64,000 bases of DNA from Thermoanaerobaculia bacterium (GCA_017883205.1 JADGNZ010000024.1:1-64000), one strand, 5' to 3'. Numbered from the stretch's first letter, positions 42,630-51,015 are shown. A program made the numbers and translations. The notes: generated by a model not told the origin, from the letters alone.

Positions 42630-44009
42630 TCACGCCATTTCAAAATACCGCCGCCTTTCCCAGTCGGTGACGACGGCGTCGAACTTCCTCTGTTCGGTGC
42701 GGAAGAAGTGCAAGTAATGATCGACGACGTTTTCGCCGAATACGTCGCGTGCCCATGCGCTCTCGGCCAGCGCTGCAATCGATTCGTTCAGTGAGTGCGG
42801 CATGTGCGGCAGGTCTGACGCCGCTTTGTAGACGTCGCCTTCAAATGCCGGCGGCGGCTCGATGTGATTGGCGACCCCGTCGAGCCCCGCCGCGATGGCT
42901 GCGGCAAACGCGAGATAGACATTCGCGTCGGCACCGGGAGCACGGCATTCGATTCGTAGTGACGGGCCGTGGCCGACGATGCGGAATCCCGCCGTGCGAT
43001 TGTCGAAGCTCCAGGCAATGCCGGTCGGCGCGAACGAGCCGGCCACATAACGCTTGTACGATGACGGATACGGCGCAAAGAACGCGAACAGCTCGCGGAT
43101 GTGCTTCATCCATCCGCCGAGGAACCATCGGAAGGTGTTGGAGCAGTGAATGGAGCCGAGGTTCTCGTCACCTGCGAACTGCGGCTTCTTTCCGGTCTCG
43201 TCCCACAGCGACATGTGAATGTGGCAGGACGATCCGGCGTAACGCTCATCCCACTTGGCCATGAAGGTGATGGCGTGGCCCTGCTGCCAGGCAATCTCCT
43301 TCGCGGCATGTTTGTAGATCGAGTGCCGGTCGGCCATCTCCAGCGCCTCGGCATACCGCAATCCGATCTCCTGCTGCCCCGGTCCCCACTCGCCTTTCGA
43401 CGATTCGACCGGCACTCCTGAGCGCTCGAGGTGCGAGCGGATCGCGCCGATGACGTGCTCTTCCTTCGTCCCTTGCAGGATGTGGTAATCCTCGATCACG
43501 CGGCCGATCGGCGTGGCATTGATGAAGCCTTTTTCGGCAACGGTCTCGTAGGAATCCTTAAAGACATAGAGCTCCAGCTCCGACGCGGCCATGGTCGAGA
43601 AGCCCATCTCCGCGGCGCGTTTGAGCTGATGACGCAACATGCTGCGCGGCGCGACCGGAACAAGCTCATGCGCCTTTTCCTGATAAACGTCGCAGAGCAC
43701 GAGCGCCGTCTTCGGAAGCCACGAAGCGATGCGCAGCGTGTTGAAGTCGGGGATGGGCCGGAAGTCGCCGTAACCCTTCGCCCACGACGTGAAGGCGTAA
43801 CCGGGAACCGGGTCCATGTCCATGTCGCAGGCGAGGAGGTAATCGCAGGCGTGCATGCCGTGCGGCAGAACCTCGTCGATGAAGAAGCGGCCCGTGATGC
43901 GCTTACCGACGAGCCGTCCGTACATGTCGGGAAACGCGGCGATGACGGTATCGATCTCGTCATCAGTGACGAGGCGTTTGAGTTTGTCGGTGTCGATTCG
44001 GTCTGGCAT
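42630..44009 (-). CDS. Glutamine synthetase-like gamma-glutamyl ligase (PuuA/GlnA3 type)
   Basis: A 459-residue member of the glutamine synthetase fold. Metal and ATP site segments are present: ASELELYVF, GPGQQEIGLRYAEAL, the GSSCHIHMSLWD loop, and NRTAGFRIVG...RIECRAPGADAN. The spacing and the N-terminal MYGRLVGKRI segment fit the branch that glutamylates amines (putrescine and other polyamines) rather than ammonia assimilation. The next gene upstream encodes an aldehyde dehydrogenase, as in gamma-glutamyl polyamine breakdown. The start at 44009 excludes repeat-derived codons. Confidence 0.85.
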   Translation of the reverse strand: MPDRIDTDKLKRLVTDDEIDTVIAAFPDMYGRLVGKRITGRFFIDEVLPHGMHACDYLLACDMDMDPVPGYAFTSWAKGYGDFRPIPDFNTLRIASWLPKTALVLCDVYQEKAHELVPVAPRSMLRHQLKRAAEMGFSTMAASELELYVFKDSYETVAEKGFINATPIGRVIEDYHILQGTKEEHVIGAIRSHLERSGVPVESSKGEWGPGQQEIGLRYAEALEMADRHSIYKHAAKEIAWQQGHAITFMAKWDERYAGSSCHIHMSLWDETGKKPQFAGDENLGSIHCSNTFRWFLGGWMKHIRELFAFFAPYPSSYKRYVAGSFAPTGIAWSFDNRTAGFRIVGHGPSLRIECRAPGADANVYLAFAAAIAAGLDGVANHIEPPPAFEGDVYKAASDLPHMPHSLNESIAALAESAWARDVFGENVVDHYLHFFRTEQRKFDAVVTDWERRRYFEMA

Positions 44010-44020
44010 GATTCCTTCGC

Positions 44021-44099
44021 GGGGGTCGTTTGTCGGGGGTCGGGAGTCGGAGCGATGCATTCACCTTCTACGACCCCCGACCCCCGACAACCGACTCCC
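44021..44099. repeat. GGGGGTCGGGAGTCGG inverted repeat
   Basis: The G-rich left arm (gggggtcgtttgtcgggggtcgggagtcgg) and C-rich right arm (cgacccccgacccccgacaaccgactccc) lie between the glutamine-synthetase-like gene and the aldehyde dehydrogenase gene. Related repeats are at 14.1, 58.0 and 59.8-60.1 kb. Confidence 0.85.
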
Positions 44100-44100
44100 T

Positions 44101-45477
44101 TCAACTCACATCAATGTAAACCGTCTTCCACTCCGTGTACGCATCTAGTGCAGCGAGACCGAGCTCGCGTCCGATGCCGCTTTGCTTCACGCCTCCGAAT
44201 GGCGCTTCGAGATGCACACTGCTGCCGGAGTTGATGGAGATGTTGCCGGTCTCGAAGGCACGGGCCACGCGCAACGCGCGCGATCCGTCGCGTGTCCAGA
44301 TCGAACCGGAGAGCCCGTAGATCGAGTCGTTCGCCATCCTCACGCCGTCCTCCTCGGAATCGAACGGCATGACGGCGACGACAGGACCGAAGATCTCCTC
44401 GCGCGCGATCTTCATCTCCGGCTTCACATCGACGAAAACCGTCGGATCGAGGTACGTTCCGGCGCCTTCGCGAGCCTTGCCGCCGGCCGCGAGCGTCGCC
44501 CCCTCCGCGCGCCCTGCGTCGATGTACGACATCACGCGCTCGCGATGCGACCGCGTCACGAGCGGTCCCATCTCCGTGGCATCGGCAAGCGGATCGCCGA
44601 CGATCACCTTCTCGAACGCATCGGTGAGCGCCTGCACGAAGCGGTCGTGAATCGAGCGCTGCACAAGGATACGGCTCCGCGCACAGCAATCCTGCCCAGC
44701 GTTGCCGAGCGATGACGAAACCGCCGAGGCAACCGCGCGATCGAAATCGCAATCGTCGAAGATGAGATTGGCCGACTTGCCCCCGAGCTCGAGGCTGACG
44801 CGCTTGATGTCGCGCGCGCCAAGCTCCATCACGCGTCGTCCGATTTCGGTCGAGCCGGTGAATGCGAGTTTGCGGACGAGCGGATGCGTGAGGATAGCCT
44901 CGCCGGCGACCGATCCCGGCCCCGTCAAAACCGTGAAGACGCCCTCGGGCATCCCCGCTTCGAGCGCCAGCTCGGCAAGCCGCAGCGCCGTCATCGGCGT
45001 CTGCTCGGCCGGCTTGAGCACGACCGTGTTTCCCATCGCCAGCGCTGGCGACGATTTCCACGCAGTGATCGCGATGGGGAAGTTCCAGGGAACGATGATG
45101 CCGCAGACGCCGACCGGCTCGCGAAACGTCATCAGCACGCCAGGCGCCGCGCCCGGGATGGTCTGCCCGCCGATCTTGTTCGTCGCGCCGGCGTAGTATT
45201 CGAAGCAGTTGGCGGCGAGAGCAACCTCATCGCGCGAATCGCGGATCGGCTTGCCGACGTTGCGCGACTCCAGCTTCGCCAGCTCGTCGGCGTTGTCGCG
45301 AATGAGCTGCGAGAGCCGCATGAGGATACGTCCTCGGTCGCGCGTATTGATCGCACACCACGCCGGAAAAGCCGACGCGGCACGCCGGACGACGCGATCG
45401 GCATCGTCGGCGGTCGCTCGCGGGACGGAGGCAAGCGTTCCCCCGGTCGCCGGCTCGATCAGCTTGAAATCGGACAC
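44101..45477 (-). CDS. NAD(P)-dependent aldehyde dehydrogenase
   Basis: A 458-residue ALDH with the oxyanion Asn132 (PWNFP), the general base Glu230 (LELGGKSANL) and the catalytic Cys264 (GQDCCARSR). It is somewhat shorter at the N-terminus than the common 480-500 residues. With the glutamyl ligase and SDR it suggests oxidation of a gamma-glutamyl-aminoaldehyde or similar product, as PuuC does, but the substrate is inferred from neighbours only. Confidence 0.9.
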   Translation of the reverse strand: MSDFKLIEPATGGTLASVPRATADDADRVVRRAASAFPAWCAINTRDRGRILMRLSQLIRDNADELAKLESRNVGKPIRDSRDEVALAANCFEYYAGATNKIGGQTIPGAAPGVLMTFREPVGVCGIIVPWNFPIAITAWKSSPALAMGNTVVLKPAEQTPMTALRLAELALEAGMPEGVFTVLTGPGSVAGEAILTHPLVRKLAFTGSTEIGRRVMELGARDIKRVSLELGGKSANLIFDDCDFDRAVASAVSSSLGNAGQDCCARSRILVQRSIHDRFVQALTDAFEKVIVGDPLADATEMGPLVTRSHRERVMSYIDAGRAEGATLAAGGKAREGAGTYLDPTVFVDVKPEMKIAREEIFGPVVAVMPFDSEEDGVRMANDSIYGLSGSIWTRDGSRALRVARAFETGNISINSGSSVHLEAPFGGVKQSGIGRELGLAALDAYTEWKTVYIDVS

Positions 45478-45486
45478 GCGATCAGG

Positions 45487-45700
45487 CTAGTGCAAAAACC
45501 AAGCGCAGGGGGAAGGCAGAAAGCTGAAAGCACACCGCCGCGACTTCGCAACAATGCCGAGCACGCCAAGGACGATGCCCACCAGTCCCAGGAAGACTCC
45601 AAACGCCGAGCCAGATGGCGACGCGAACAACCGTTTGCGGCGCTCTACGCCAGATCGGAACGCTCCCCAGACTGGCCAAGCCTTCTCGACGCCTAGCGGA
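45487..45700 (-). CDS. Possible small membrane protein, last cassette of the integron-like cluster
   Basis: A frame of about 70 residues lies just beyond attC site 45709-45807 in the reading direction of the cassettes. It has one clear helix (SAFGVFLGLVGIVLGVLGIV) after a basic stretch. The start codon is not clear, and the last residues come from a ggcagaaagctgaaag repeat. It may be a decayed cassette gene or a chance frame. Confidence 0.3.
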
Positions 45701-45708
45701 TAGTGTCC

Positions 45709-45807
45709 GCCCAACGCCCAGCGCTCAGCCGCCGGAACCGCACACGCTACTGTCGCACCCACCATGCCGGTGTGGCGGTTCCGGTCGGAAGGAGCGCAGA
45801 GTTAGGC
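45709..45807 (-). other. attC site (integron recombination site)
   Basis: The ends are the conserved cores GCCCAAC (45709-45715) and GTTAGGC (45801-45807). The arms between them pair imperfectly (agccgccggaaccgcacacgc with gtgtggcggttccggtcgg). The stop codon of the adjacent minus-strand gene lies in the outer core, the usual cassette design. Confidence 0.85.
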
Positions 45808-46575
45808 CACTGGTTGCTCAAAGAATGCCTTCAACGCGTACATTCGACGCGCAAGTCTTTCAAAGACTCGTAGGGCCGTAAAGCAGTCATCACGGTCAAA
45901 CTTTCGTCCAGTGGGGTGTCCAGCATCGTTTCGTGAAGCACGCAGCAGGTCGAGTACAGAACTCAGATGAATGTCCAGCCCATCGCGATCCTGCGACGGA
46001 ATGCGCGACTTCAGCTCTTCAATCTTCTTTCGAAACTCTCGAAAGCGATCGACATAGTTCGCCCTCGGGTTATCAAGAAGCTTGCGTAGCTTGGCTGCGG
46101 GTGGCCCGGCCCATGCGACGAACGCCTCGGCCACATCGATGAACATCGATTCTGCCGCCACACCTAGCATCGCGGTGCAGGCGAGGTACGCGCGGTAGTA
46201 ATACGTCTTCACCGCCTCATCGATGTATAGCCGGGTCGTGTCAGAGATGCCGGGTGCTGACACAAACAGCCGACGCAGGTATCCGGCTGGGTCATCAGGG
46301 TTGGCGTCATCGTCTTTCGCGGCCGCAACGCCGGCCTCGGTGAGGCGGAGATTCCAGTTCTCCGGTGCGCTCTGATCAAGGTCGATGTATGCGAGGCCCT
46401 GCGCCGCGAGCGACCAGTACGCCGCCATGATTTCATGGCGCTTCGGTTGATCCGCCGGCGGAGCCAGTGATCTGACGTGTTCGGCAAGATAGTGCTGACC
46501 CCATCCCAGACGTGAGTCGACATCGCGGCTCATCAGTGCCTTGAGGAGAAGCGATTGGAGTTCGTCCGATTTCAT
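45802..46575 (-). CDS. Integron cassette protein with a HEPN/DUF4145-like C-terminal domain
   Basis: A 257-residue protein. The all-helical C-terminal half (about 105-250) ends with LLRASRNDAGHPTG, which fits the RNxxxH (Rx4H) active-site pattern of HEPN RNases and the DUF4145 family. The N-terminal part is helical with a DPAGYLRRLF join. HEPN proteins often act in RNA cleavage, toxin or phage-defence systems; none of that is shown here. The stop codon is inside the attC core. Confidence 0.6.
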   Translation of the reverse strand: MKSDELQSLLLKALMSRDVDSRLGWGQHYLAEHVRSLAPPADQPKRHEIMAAYWSLAAQGLAYIDLDQSAPENWNLRLTEAGVAAAKDDDANPDDPAGYLRRLFVSAPGISDTTRLYIDEAVKTYYYRAYLACTAMLGVAAESMFIDVAEAFVAWAGPPAAKLRKLLDNPRANYVDRFREFRKKIEELKSRIPSQDRDGLDIHLSSVLDLLRASRNDAGHPTGRKFDRDDCFTALRVFERLARRMYALKAFFEQPVA

Positions 46576-46662
46576 GGCTTCGTCGAATCTGTCGATGGAT
46601 CGAGAGAGTAGTGGCGAACGGCGGGGCGAGACAACCGAATCTGGGATGCTTACGCTTTGATG

Positions 46663-46770
46663 GCCTAACGTTTGAAGCTCACCGGCGCGGACCGGCGACG
46701 CGAAAGAGTATACCTGTCGGAATACAGCGGCTCGCCGGTTCGCGTTCGGTGCAGCGCCTATGAGTTAGCC
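46663..46770 (-). other. attC site (integron recombination site)
   Basis: Cores GCCTAAC (46663-46669) and GTTAGCC (46764-46770) enclose arms tcaccggcgcggaccggcgacgcg and cgccggttcgcgttcggtgcagcgcc, with an unpaired cgaaagagtata middle. It is very similar to the site at 50900-51004. Confidence 0.88.
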
Positions 46771-46798
46771 GGGCATGGCCAGTGCTGCATGATCACCC

Positions 46799-47719
46799 TC
46801 AAAGCGCTCTCGCAGACAAAAGGTATGACAATGGGTGGTCGCGGCGCAAATTCGCCAAGCCATACGCTCGACGTCTGAGATAAAGGCTCAAATTGCCGAT
46901 CTCGACCGCGGCACCAACAGCGGATGCAGCAATGGCCTCGTGCACGCCACCGAACGATAATGACGCTAACGAGGCCACGGCGGATGTTGCGAGAACCTTA
47001 GAGTTCAGGATCATTGTGATGCTGGAATCTATAGTCTCGAACTCCCAATCTCGCGCGACATTGGCAAAGCCCTCCAACCGAGACAGGAGGTCGTCGCGAA
47101 TTTCATCCAATGAACGATGCGAATAGGTATCAGAAAACAACCGCAGTAATCGTCTAAACGCTAACGTCGCTTTCTTGTCTCGACGAAATTCTACGATTTT
47201 CTCCCACGACACACGATTAACGTCGACCAGCGACATGCCTGTCAATGTGATCGCGACCGACTCTTCATTACCAGTATCGAGCGCGGGGGATCCCTCAGAC
47301 GGCAATAAGACCGGCGTGGCTGTTAGACCGTGACGCTCGCTGAACTCCGCTGCGGCGGCGATGAAATCACCTGAAACTGGATGCCGGCGTTGACGGCGAC
47401 GCTGCTGAACCCTGGGAAAGTCGTTGATTGCCTTTGCGATGACGGTCTGGACCTCATGGTGGAGGTCTTCACGACCGAACGTATGTACCATCTGTTCGAG
47501 GATAACCGATATCGCTACATCGGCTCTCAGGTTCTCAAGTTCGACGAGAGCATCTCGGCCAAGGTCTGGCGGCAGAATATCGGAGAGCTCGAATTCTAAG
47601 CGCATACTTTGTTCTTCAAGCTGGACATCAGGGAAGAACGGGATAACGTAGTCAAAGAACAAGGCTGCCTGTTTTGCAGTGAAGTCGAAACAGCGAACTA
47701 TGGTCGGAGCGGCACGCAT
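46799..47719 (-). CDS. Integron cassette protein of unknown function
   Basis: A 306-residue protein, mostly helical and soluble in its first two thirds. A mildly hydrophobic Ala/Ser-rich stretch (about 245-285, SAVASLASLSFGGVHEAIAASAV) lies before a basic C-terminus. No family was recognised. Base composition is lower in GC than the chromosome genes, in keeping with transfer. It is followed by the attC at 46663-46770. Confidence 0.65.
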   Translation of the reverse strand: MRAAPTIVRCFDFTAKQAALFFDYVIPFFPDVQLEEQSMRLEFELSDILPPDLGRDALVELENLRADVAISVILEQMVHTFGREDLHHEVQTVIAKAINDFPRVQQRRRQRRHPVSGDFIAAAAEFSERHGLTATPVLLPSEGSPALDTGNEESVAITLTGMSLVDVNRVSWEKIVEFRRDKKATLAFRRLLRLFSDTYSHRSLDEIRDDLLSRLEGFANVARDWEFETIDSSITMILNSKVLATSAVASLASLSFGGVHEAIAASAVGAAVEIGNLSLYLRRRAYGLANLRRDHPLSYLLSARAL

Positions 47720-47767
47720 GCTTTGTCTGCCTTTAATGCGATCTTAACCTATCAGGTCTGAGGAGTT

Positions 47768-48061
47768 TCAGACGCCGTTTCCCTTGTACATGAAGAGCCC
47801 GATCAGGCGCCAGAATGCATCTTCCTTAAGGTCTCCGAACTCGCTCCAGGTTGTCGGCCTGGCAACCGTTGGTACATGAAGCCAATCGAGAAGATTTGGA
47901 CTGTTGTCGCGGGCCTGGACGCTGAACGTCCTGCGGTGGAGGGTCAGGTTCCAGCTGCCACCGCCAGGGGACCCTCCTGGCTTCCACGACATCTCGCCAC
48001 CGGCGGACGAGAGGAGCTTGCGCAATGCGTCGTAGGCGGGGAGCTTTGGCTCTTCATGCAC
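47768..48061 (-). CDS. Small integron cassette protein of unknown function
   Basis: A 97-residue soluble protein with a Gly/Pro/Ser-rich loop near residues 27-36 (KPGGSPGGGSWNL) and several Trp. It shares a cassette with the 306-residue protein, since no attC lies in the 48 bases between them. No family was recognised. Its start lies about 100 bases from a degenerate attC. Confidence 0.6.
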   Translation of the reverse strand: MHEEPKLPAYDALRKLLSSAGGEMSWKPGGSPGGGSWNLTLHRRTFSVQARDNSPNLLDWLHVPTVARPTTWSEFGDLKEDAFWRLIGLFMYKGNGV

Positions 48062-48164
48062 TGTCGTTTCCCTCCCGGGAGGAGTTTCGGAGACTTGCGA
48101 TACGCGGCAAGTCTATTCGGATTAGGTCTAGCCCCGGCCGCCAGGGGCGGATGTTCCGCGCGCC

Positions 48165-48267
48165 GCCCAACGGCTCTTGCGGTTCACCCGCGCGAACCGC
48201 GACGCGCTGAATTGTACTCTCGCGATGCAGCAACGCAGCGGTTCGTGTCGGCTGCAACGGCGTAACC
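48165..48267 (-). other. Degenerate attC site
   Basis: It begins with the core GCCCAAC (48165-48171) and has arms gcggttcacccgcgcgaaccgcgacgcg and cgcagcggttcgtgtcggctgcaacg. The expected GTTRRRY core at the far end is altered to gtaacc. A GGGTCACACC element starts within a few bases of that end. Confidence 0.65.
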
Positions 48268-48270
48268 TGG

Positions 48271-48348
48271 AGTGCCAGAGGGGTCACACCTTCGGTCGTT
48301 CGGCTGACGACGATCAAACGCTATGTTTCAATCGGAGTCTTCTCCGCG
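48271..48348. repeat. AGTGCCAGAGGGGTCACACC element, copy 1
   Basis: About 76 bases nearly identical to 51006-51085 (AGTGCCAGAGGGGTCACACCTTCGG through gttcggctgacga and caatcggagtcttctcc). A second shared piece, gtgagggcacacgtccgcctg, follows at about 48441. The matching CGAAGGTGTGACCC end is not present here, so this copy is incomplete. The rest of 48348-48493 shows no gene. Confidence 0.8.
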
Positions 48349-48493
48349 ATGGCGACATCGTGGCCAGTGGCCGGCCAATGATGAGGTCATATTGGACGGA
48401 GTTTCCTGCCGCGAGCGGCGTTCTACGACCGTCGTGACGCGTGAGGGCACACGTCCGCCTGATCCGTCATGGAAGAGCGCAAATCCGCCGGTT

Positions 48494-48964
48494 TCAGCCG
48501 CGAAGCGCGGCCAGTGCTTGGTCGTGTTGGTCGAGAAGAATGGTGTTGTCAGCGAACGCCATCGCGCATCGACTGATCAGATGGGAAATGTGTCCCTCGC
48601 TTCGCAGTCGGAGGGACGCTGCGATCGAGCGGAGCGTGACCCAGCCCTCGTGCCATCCCAGCCAGGCCACCAGGCTTCGCAGAATATGGCCTTGCGTGTG
48701 ACGAATGGTTTCGACCGTCTCGCCGGCCGCTTTCGCTACCGCCGCCATGACCTGATGCATCTTTGGCCGGCCCACTCCCCGCTGCACTTGCGGATGATCC
48801 GTCGAGCGGATCCTGCTCTCCACCTGTGCGCGCATCGTCTTGCACCATTCCTCGGCGCCGAGGTAGAGCTGATTGGTCAGCTTGTCCCAAAGGCGATCCT
48901 CGCAGCCGATCTTCGCCAGAACGCCCTTTGGGAATGGAGGGCTGGGGCTAAGGCGCTTTGGCAT
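48494..48964 (-). pseudogene. REP-associated tyrosine transposase (RAYT), C-terminal fragment
   Basis: About 156 residues match only the C-terminal part of RAYT proteins: the LWDKLTNQLYLGAEEWCKTM segment and a DnaA-like helix-turn-helix (LVAWLGWHEGWVTLRSIAASLRLRSEGHISHLISR). The catalytic Y1 domain with its HxH motif and Tyr is missing. The first 16 residues come from unrelated upstream sequence. RAYTs mobilise REP-like hairpins, and this remnant lies about 140 bases from such an element. Confidence 0.75.
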
Positions 48965-48983
48965 GGGGTAGAATCTCTGGCGC

Positions 48984-49220
48984 GTGGACTTCGAGATCAT
49001 CGGGGAGATCACCGAGATCGAGGCTATCGCGATTGGGAGGCGCATTCGAGTTCTTCGTGAGCTCACAAAACGATATGGCAAAGGTCGCTGGCGCAAACTC
49101 AAAGGCAACGCACTCGTACGCCTCTTCCCGGAAGGCGGAGTCAGGCGGGCGGAGCTCCACTGGTTCGAGGCGCACGGCATTGGGCGCAAGCGCATCAAGA
49201 TCAAGGCCTACCTTGACTAA
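48984..49220 (+). CDS. Small conserved hypothetical protein
   Basis: A 78-residue basic protein (MDFEIIGEITEIEAIAIG... RYGKGRWRKLKGNALVRL... ELHWFEAHGIGRKRIKIK). I recall similar small proteins of this pattern in several bacteria, without a known function. It is on the plus strand, opposite to the cassettes, and its stop overlaps the next gene's likely TTG start. Confidence 0.65.
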   Translation: MDFEIIGEITEIEAIAIGRRIRVLRELTKRYGKGRWRKLKGNALVRLFPEGGVRRAELHWFEAHGIGRKRIKIKAYLD

Positions 49221-49455
49221 CGGTGGGTCCCGACCTCGCTTCGTCGTGTGCGTCGACCCGGGTGCCAACGATGACCTCCAGGCTCGCCGCATCTATCGCG
49301 TTCTGCCGGACCCCTCAGCCGCGCGCAGCCGCTACGTCCGCGTCATCGACGACTCCGGCGAGGACTACTTGTACCCGGAGCGCCTCTTCCTACCCGTACA
49401 TCTGTCGTCGGCGGTCCGGGACGTCCTGAGCCAGCTCAGCACAGAGGACGTCTAA
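49213..49455 (+). CDS. Small hypothetical protein
   Basis: An 80-residue protein if the TTG at 49213 is the start (an in-frame GTG lies about 11 codons on). It reads RFVVCVDPGANDDLQARRIYRVLPDP...YVRVIDDSGEDYLYPERLFLPV, a short beta-rich pattern seen in small proteins of unknown function. It overlaps the previous gene by 8 bases and probably forms an operon with it. Confidence 0.5.
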   Translation: MTNGGSRPRFVVCVDPGANDDLQARRIYRVLPDPSAARSRYVRVIDDSGEDYLYPERLFLPVHLSSAVRDVLSQLSTEDV

Positions 49456-49508
49456 CCCGTCGTTGCAGCCAGAACTCTCGGAAACACCGGGTAGAGTTTG
49501 CCGATGCG

Positions 49509-49706
49509 GTGAGCGCACTCGAGGACGATGATGCTTTGACGTTTCCGGATGACGACAGCGACGAAGAGGATCGTTTCGTAACCCTCGGCACCGATCTTTT
49601 GGGAAGGATCCTTGTCGTGGTCTACACATGGCGAGGCGATACGGTCCGACTCATTTCAGCGCGAAAGGCAACGCCACGAGAGCGAAGGCAGTACGGAGAG
49701 CGATGA
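49509..49706 (+). pseudogene. brnT: BrnT-like toxin, N-terminus missing or decayed
   Basis: The 65-residue frame from a GTG carries the BrnT core (DALTFPDDDSDEEDRFVTLG...GRILVVVYTWRGDTVRLISARKATPRERRQY). Upstream in the same frame RKHRVEFADAV matches the preceding BrnT segment, but no start codon is available before the GTG and the first strand (usually FEWDPxK) is gone. BrnT is an RNase toxin. The stop overlaps the brnA start by 4 bases (ATGA). Confidence 0.75.
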
Positions 49707-49966
49707 TGAGACCTGAATATGACTTTTCGAAGGCAAAGCGCGGGGCGGTCATCCCAGCGGAGAGAGGAAAAACCAGGATCACGATCAGGTTGGATTCCGA
49801 CATTGTCGATTGGTTCCGTGATCAGGTGAATCAAGCAGGCGGCGGAAATTACCAGACACTGCTGAACAGCGCTCTCCGTGAGTACGTGCGCGAGCGGAAG
49901 GAACCGATCGAGAAGACCTTGCGGCGTGTGATCCGCGAGGAATTGAAGAAGCGCGGCGCAGCGTAG
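49703..49966 (+). CDS. brnA: BrnA-type antitoxin
   Basis: An 87-residue protein with the BrnA signature EYDFSKAKRGAVIP, GKTRITIRLDSDIVDWF and GGGNYQTLLNSALREYV. The ribbon-helix-helix part binds DNA and, with BrnT, represses its own promoter. The start at 49703 overlaps brnT. With a probably inactive toxin it may be an orphan. Confidence 0.85.
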   Translation: MMRPEYDFSKAKRGAVIPAERGKTRITIRLDSDIVDWFRDQVNQAGGGNYQTLLNSALREYVRERKEPIEKTLRRVIREELKKRGAA

Positions 49967-50010
49967 CGTTCGTGCGGCCCAACGGCCCTGCGAGAGCGAG
50001 GGTGCCAGAG

Positions 50011-50332
50011 GGGTCACACCTTCGGTCGTTCGGCTGACGACGATCAAACGCTAGAAGATCGACCATTGGGTCACACCTTGGGTCTTCGAGCGCCTCCTCG
50101 AACGCGGGCATAAATTGCGCAGTTTCATTGACTTGCCTTAGGTGTGCCGGAAAGACATCGCCGCGCGCTCAGGCTTGAATTCGTACCTAAGTCGTTGCAA
50201 ACGCGTCGATTCTCCGCGGAGTCGCCTCTTCGCAGGGACGGTGTTGTCATTGGATCCGAGGCCGTAAGTCAATCCGGCACTGCAACTTGCGCGAAAATGA
50301 CCCGGAACGACCGAAGTACGAAGGTGTGACCC
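50011..50332. mobile_element. GGGTCACACC element, copy 2 (322 bp, possible MITE)
   Basis: The ends are the 14-base inverted repeats gggtcacaccttcg (50011-50024) and cgaaggtgtgaccc (50319-50332), and an extra gggtcacacc lies inside at 50068. The first 50 bases match the copies at 48281 and 51016. No open reading frame of note lies within. It begins 28 bases after a GCCCAAC core (49977-49983). Confidence 0.7.
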
Positions 50333-50336
50333 CACT

Positions 50337-50377
50337 TGCGGAACCGCAACGGACTCAGTCCGCTGGAAGCGGAAGTT
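50337..50377 (-). other. Half attC site next to the GGGTCACACC element
   Basis: The sequence gcggaaccgcaacggac...gaagcggaagttaggt ends in the core GTTAGGT (50371-50377) and looks like the right half of an attC whose left half was displaced by the element at 50011-50332. It follows the stop of the membrane-protein cassette gene. Confidence 0.5.
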
Positions 50378-50385
50378 AGGTTGCA

Positions 50386-50895
50386 TCACAGGAACCGCGT
50401 CCCCCACCAATACATCGAGGCTCCGAGGACCCCGCAGACTGCCCGAACCCATCGTACATGCTCAGCCTCGATAAAGCGACGGAGAACCAACGTCCGAGCG
50501 GCTGCTGTAAGCACGAGAACTACAGCAGAACCCGTCTCCGCGAATTGCGTCGCCCGCCGCACTATGCCATTGCCCTGGTCGAGTAACAAGAAGAGCAAGT
50601 CCACAATGATAACCATAGGCGCTAGCGATACCAATGGCTCTTGCGAGAAACGAAGATACTGCTTAAGCCAAAGCTTAAGTGTCTCCATTCCGTCTCCGAG
50701 AAAGCCCACCGCGAAGATCGTACCGCCAACTAACTGCAACAAGACTCCCGCTAGCGTGTATACGGCGCCCGTGCGGGAACCTAGACCAAGAGCCACAAGC
50801 ACGCTGACTAGGAGCGCGCCAAACCACACGTGCGCCCACTGCGGCGAGCCTAGATCATTGGTCCTGCGAACGCTCAACGGTGCGATTCTCGGCAC
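50386..50895 (-). CDS. Integron cassette membrane protein, unknown function
   Basis: A 169-residue protein with about five helices (for example WFGALLVSVLVALGLGS and VIIVDLLFLLLDQG). No family was recognised. AT content is above the chromosome average in places. It lies between a half attC and a full attC, so it is a cassette gene read on the minus strand. Confidence 0.6.
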   Translation of the reverse strand: MPRIAPLSVRRTNDLGSPQWAHVWFGALLVSVLVALGLGSRTGAVYTLAGVLLQLVGGTIFAVGFLGDGMETLKLWLKQYLRFSQEPLVSLAPMVIIVDLLFLLLDQGNGIVRRATQFAETGSAVVLVLTAAARTLVLRRFIEAEHVRWVRAVCGVLGASMYWWGTRFL

Positions 50896-50899
50896 GACA

Positions 50900-51004
50900 A
50901 CTTAACGTTCAAAGCTCACCGGCGCGAACCGGCGACGCGAAGAGTATAGCCCCAGGAACGCAGCAGCACGCCGGTTCGCGTCCGGTGCAGCGCCGAAGTT
51001 GCGG
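50900..51004 (-). other. attC site (integron recombination site)
   Basis: It starts with ACTTAAC (50900-50906) and shares most of its arms with the site at 46663-46770 (tcaccggcgcgaaccggcgacgcg; cgccggttcgcgtccggtgcagcgcc). The far core reads GTTGCGG, a departure from consensus. A GGGTCACACC element follows directly. Confidence 0.75.
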
Positions 51005-51015
51005 GAGTGCCAGAG

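Noticed and set aside
50138-50452. Coding frames inside the 322-bp GGGTCACACC element
   Set aside because: Short, without a start signal, and crossing the element border into the attC half site.
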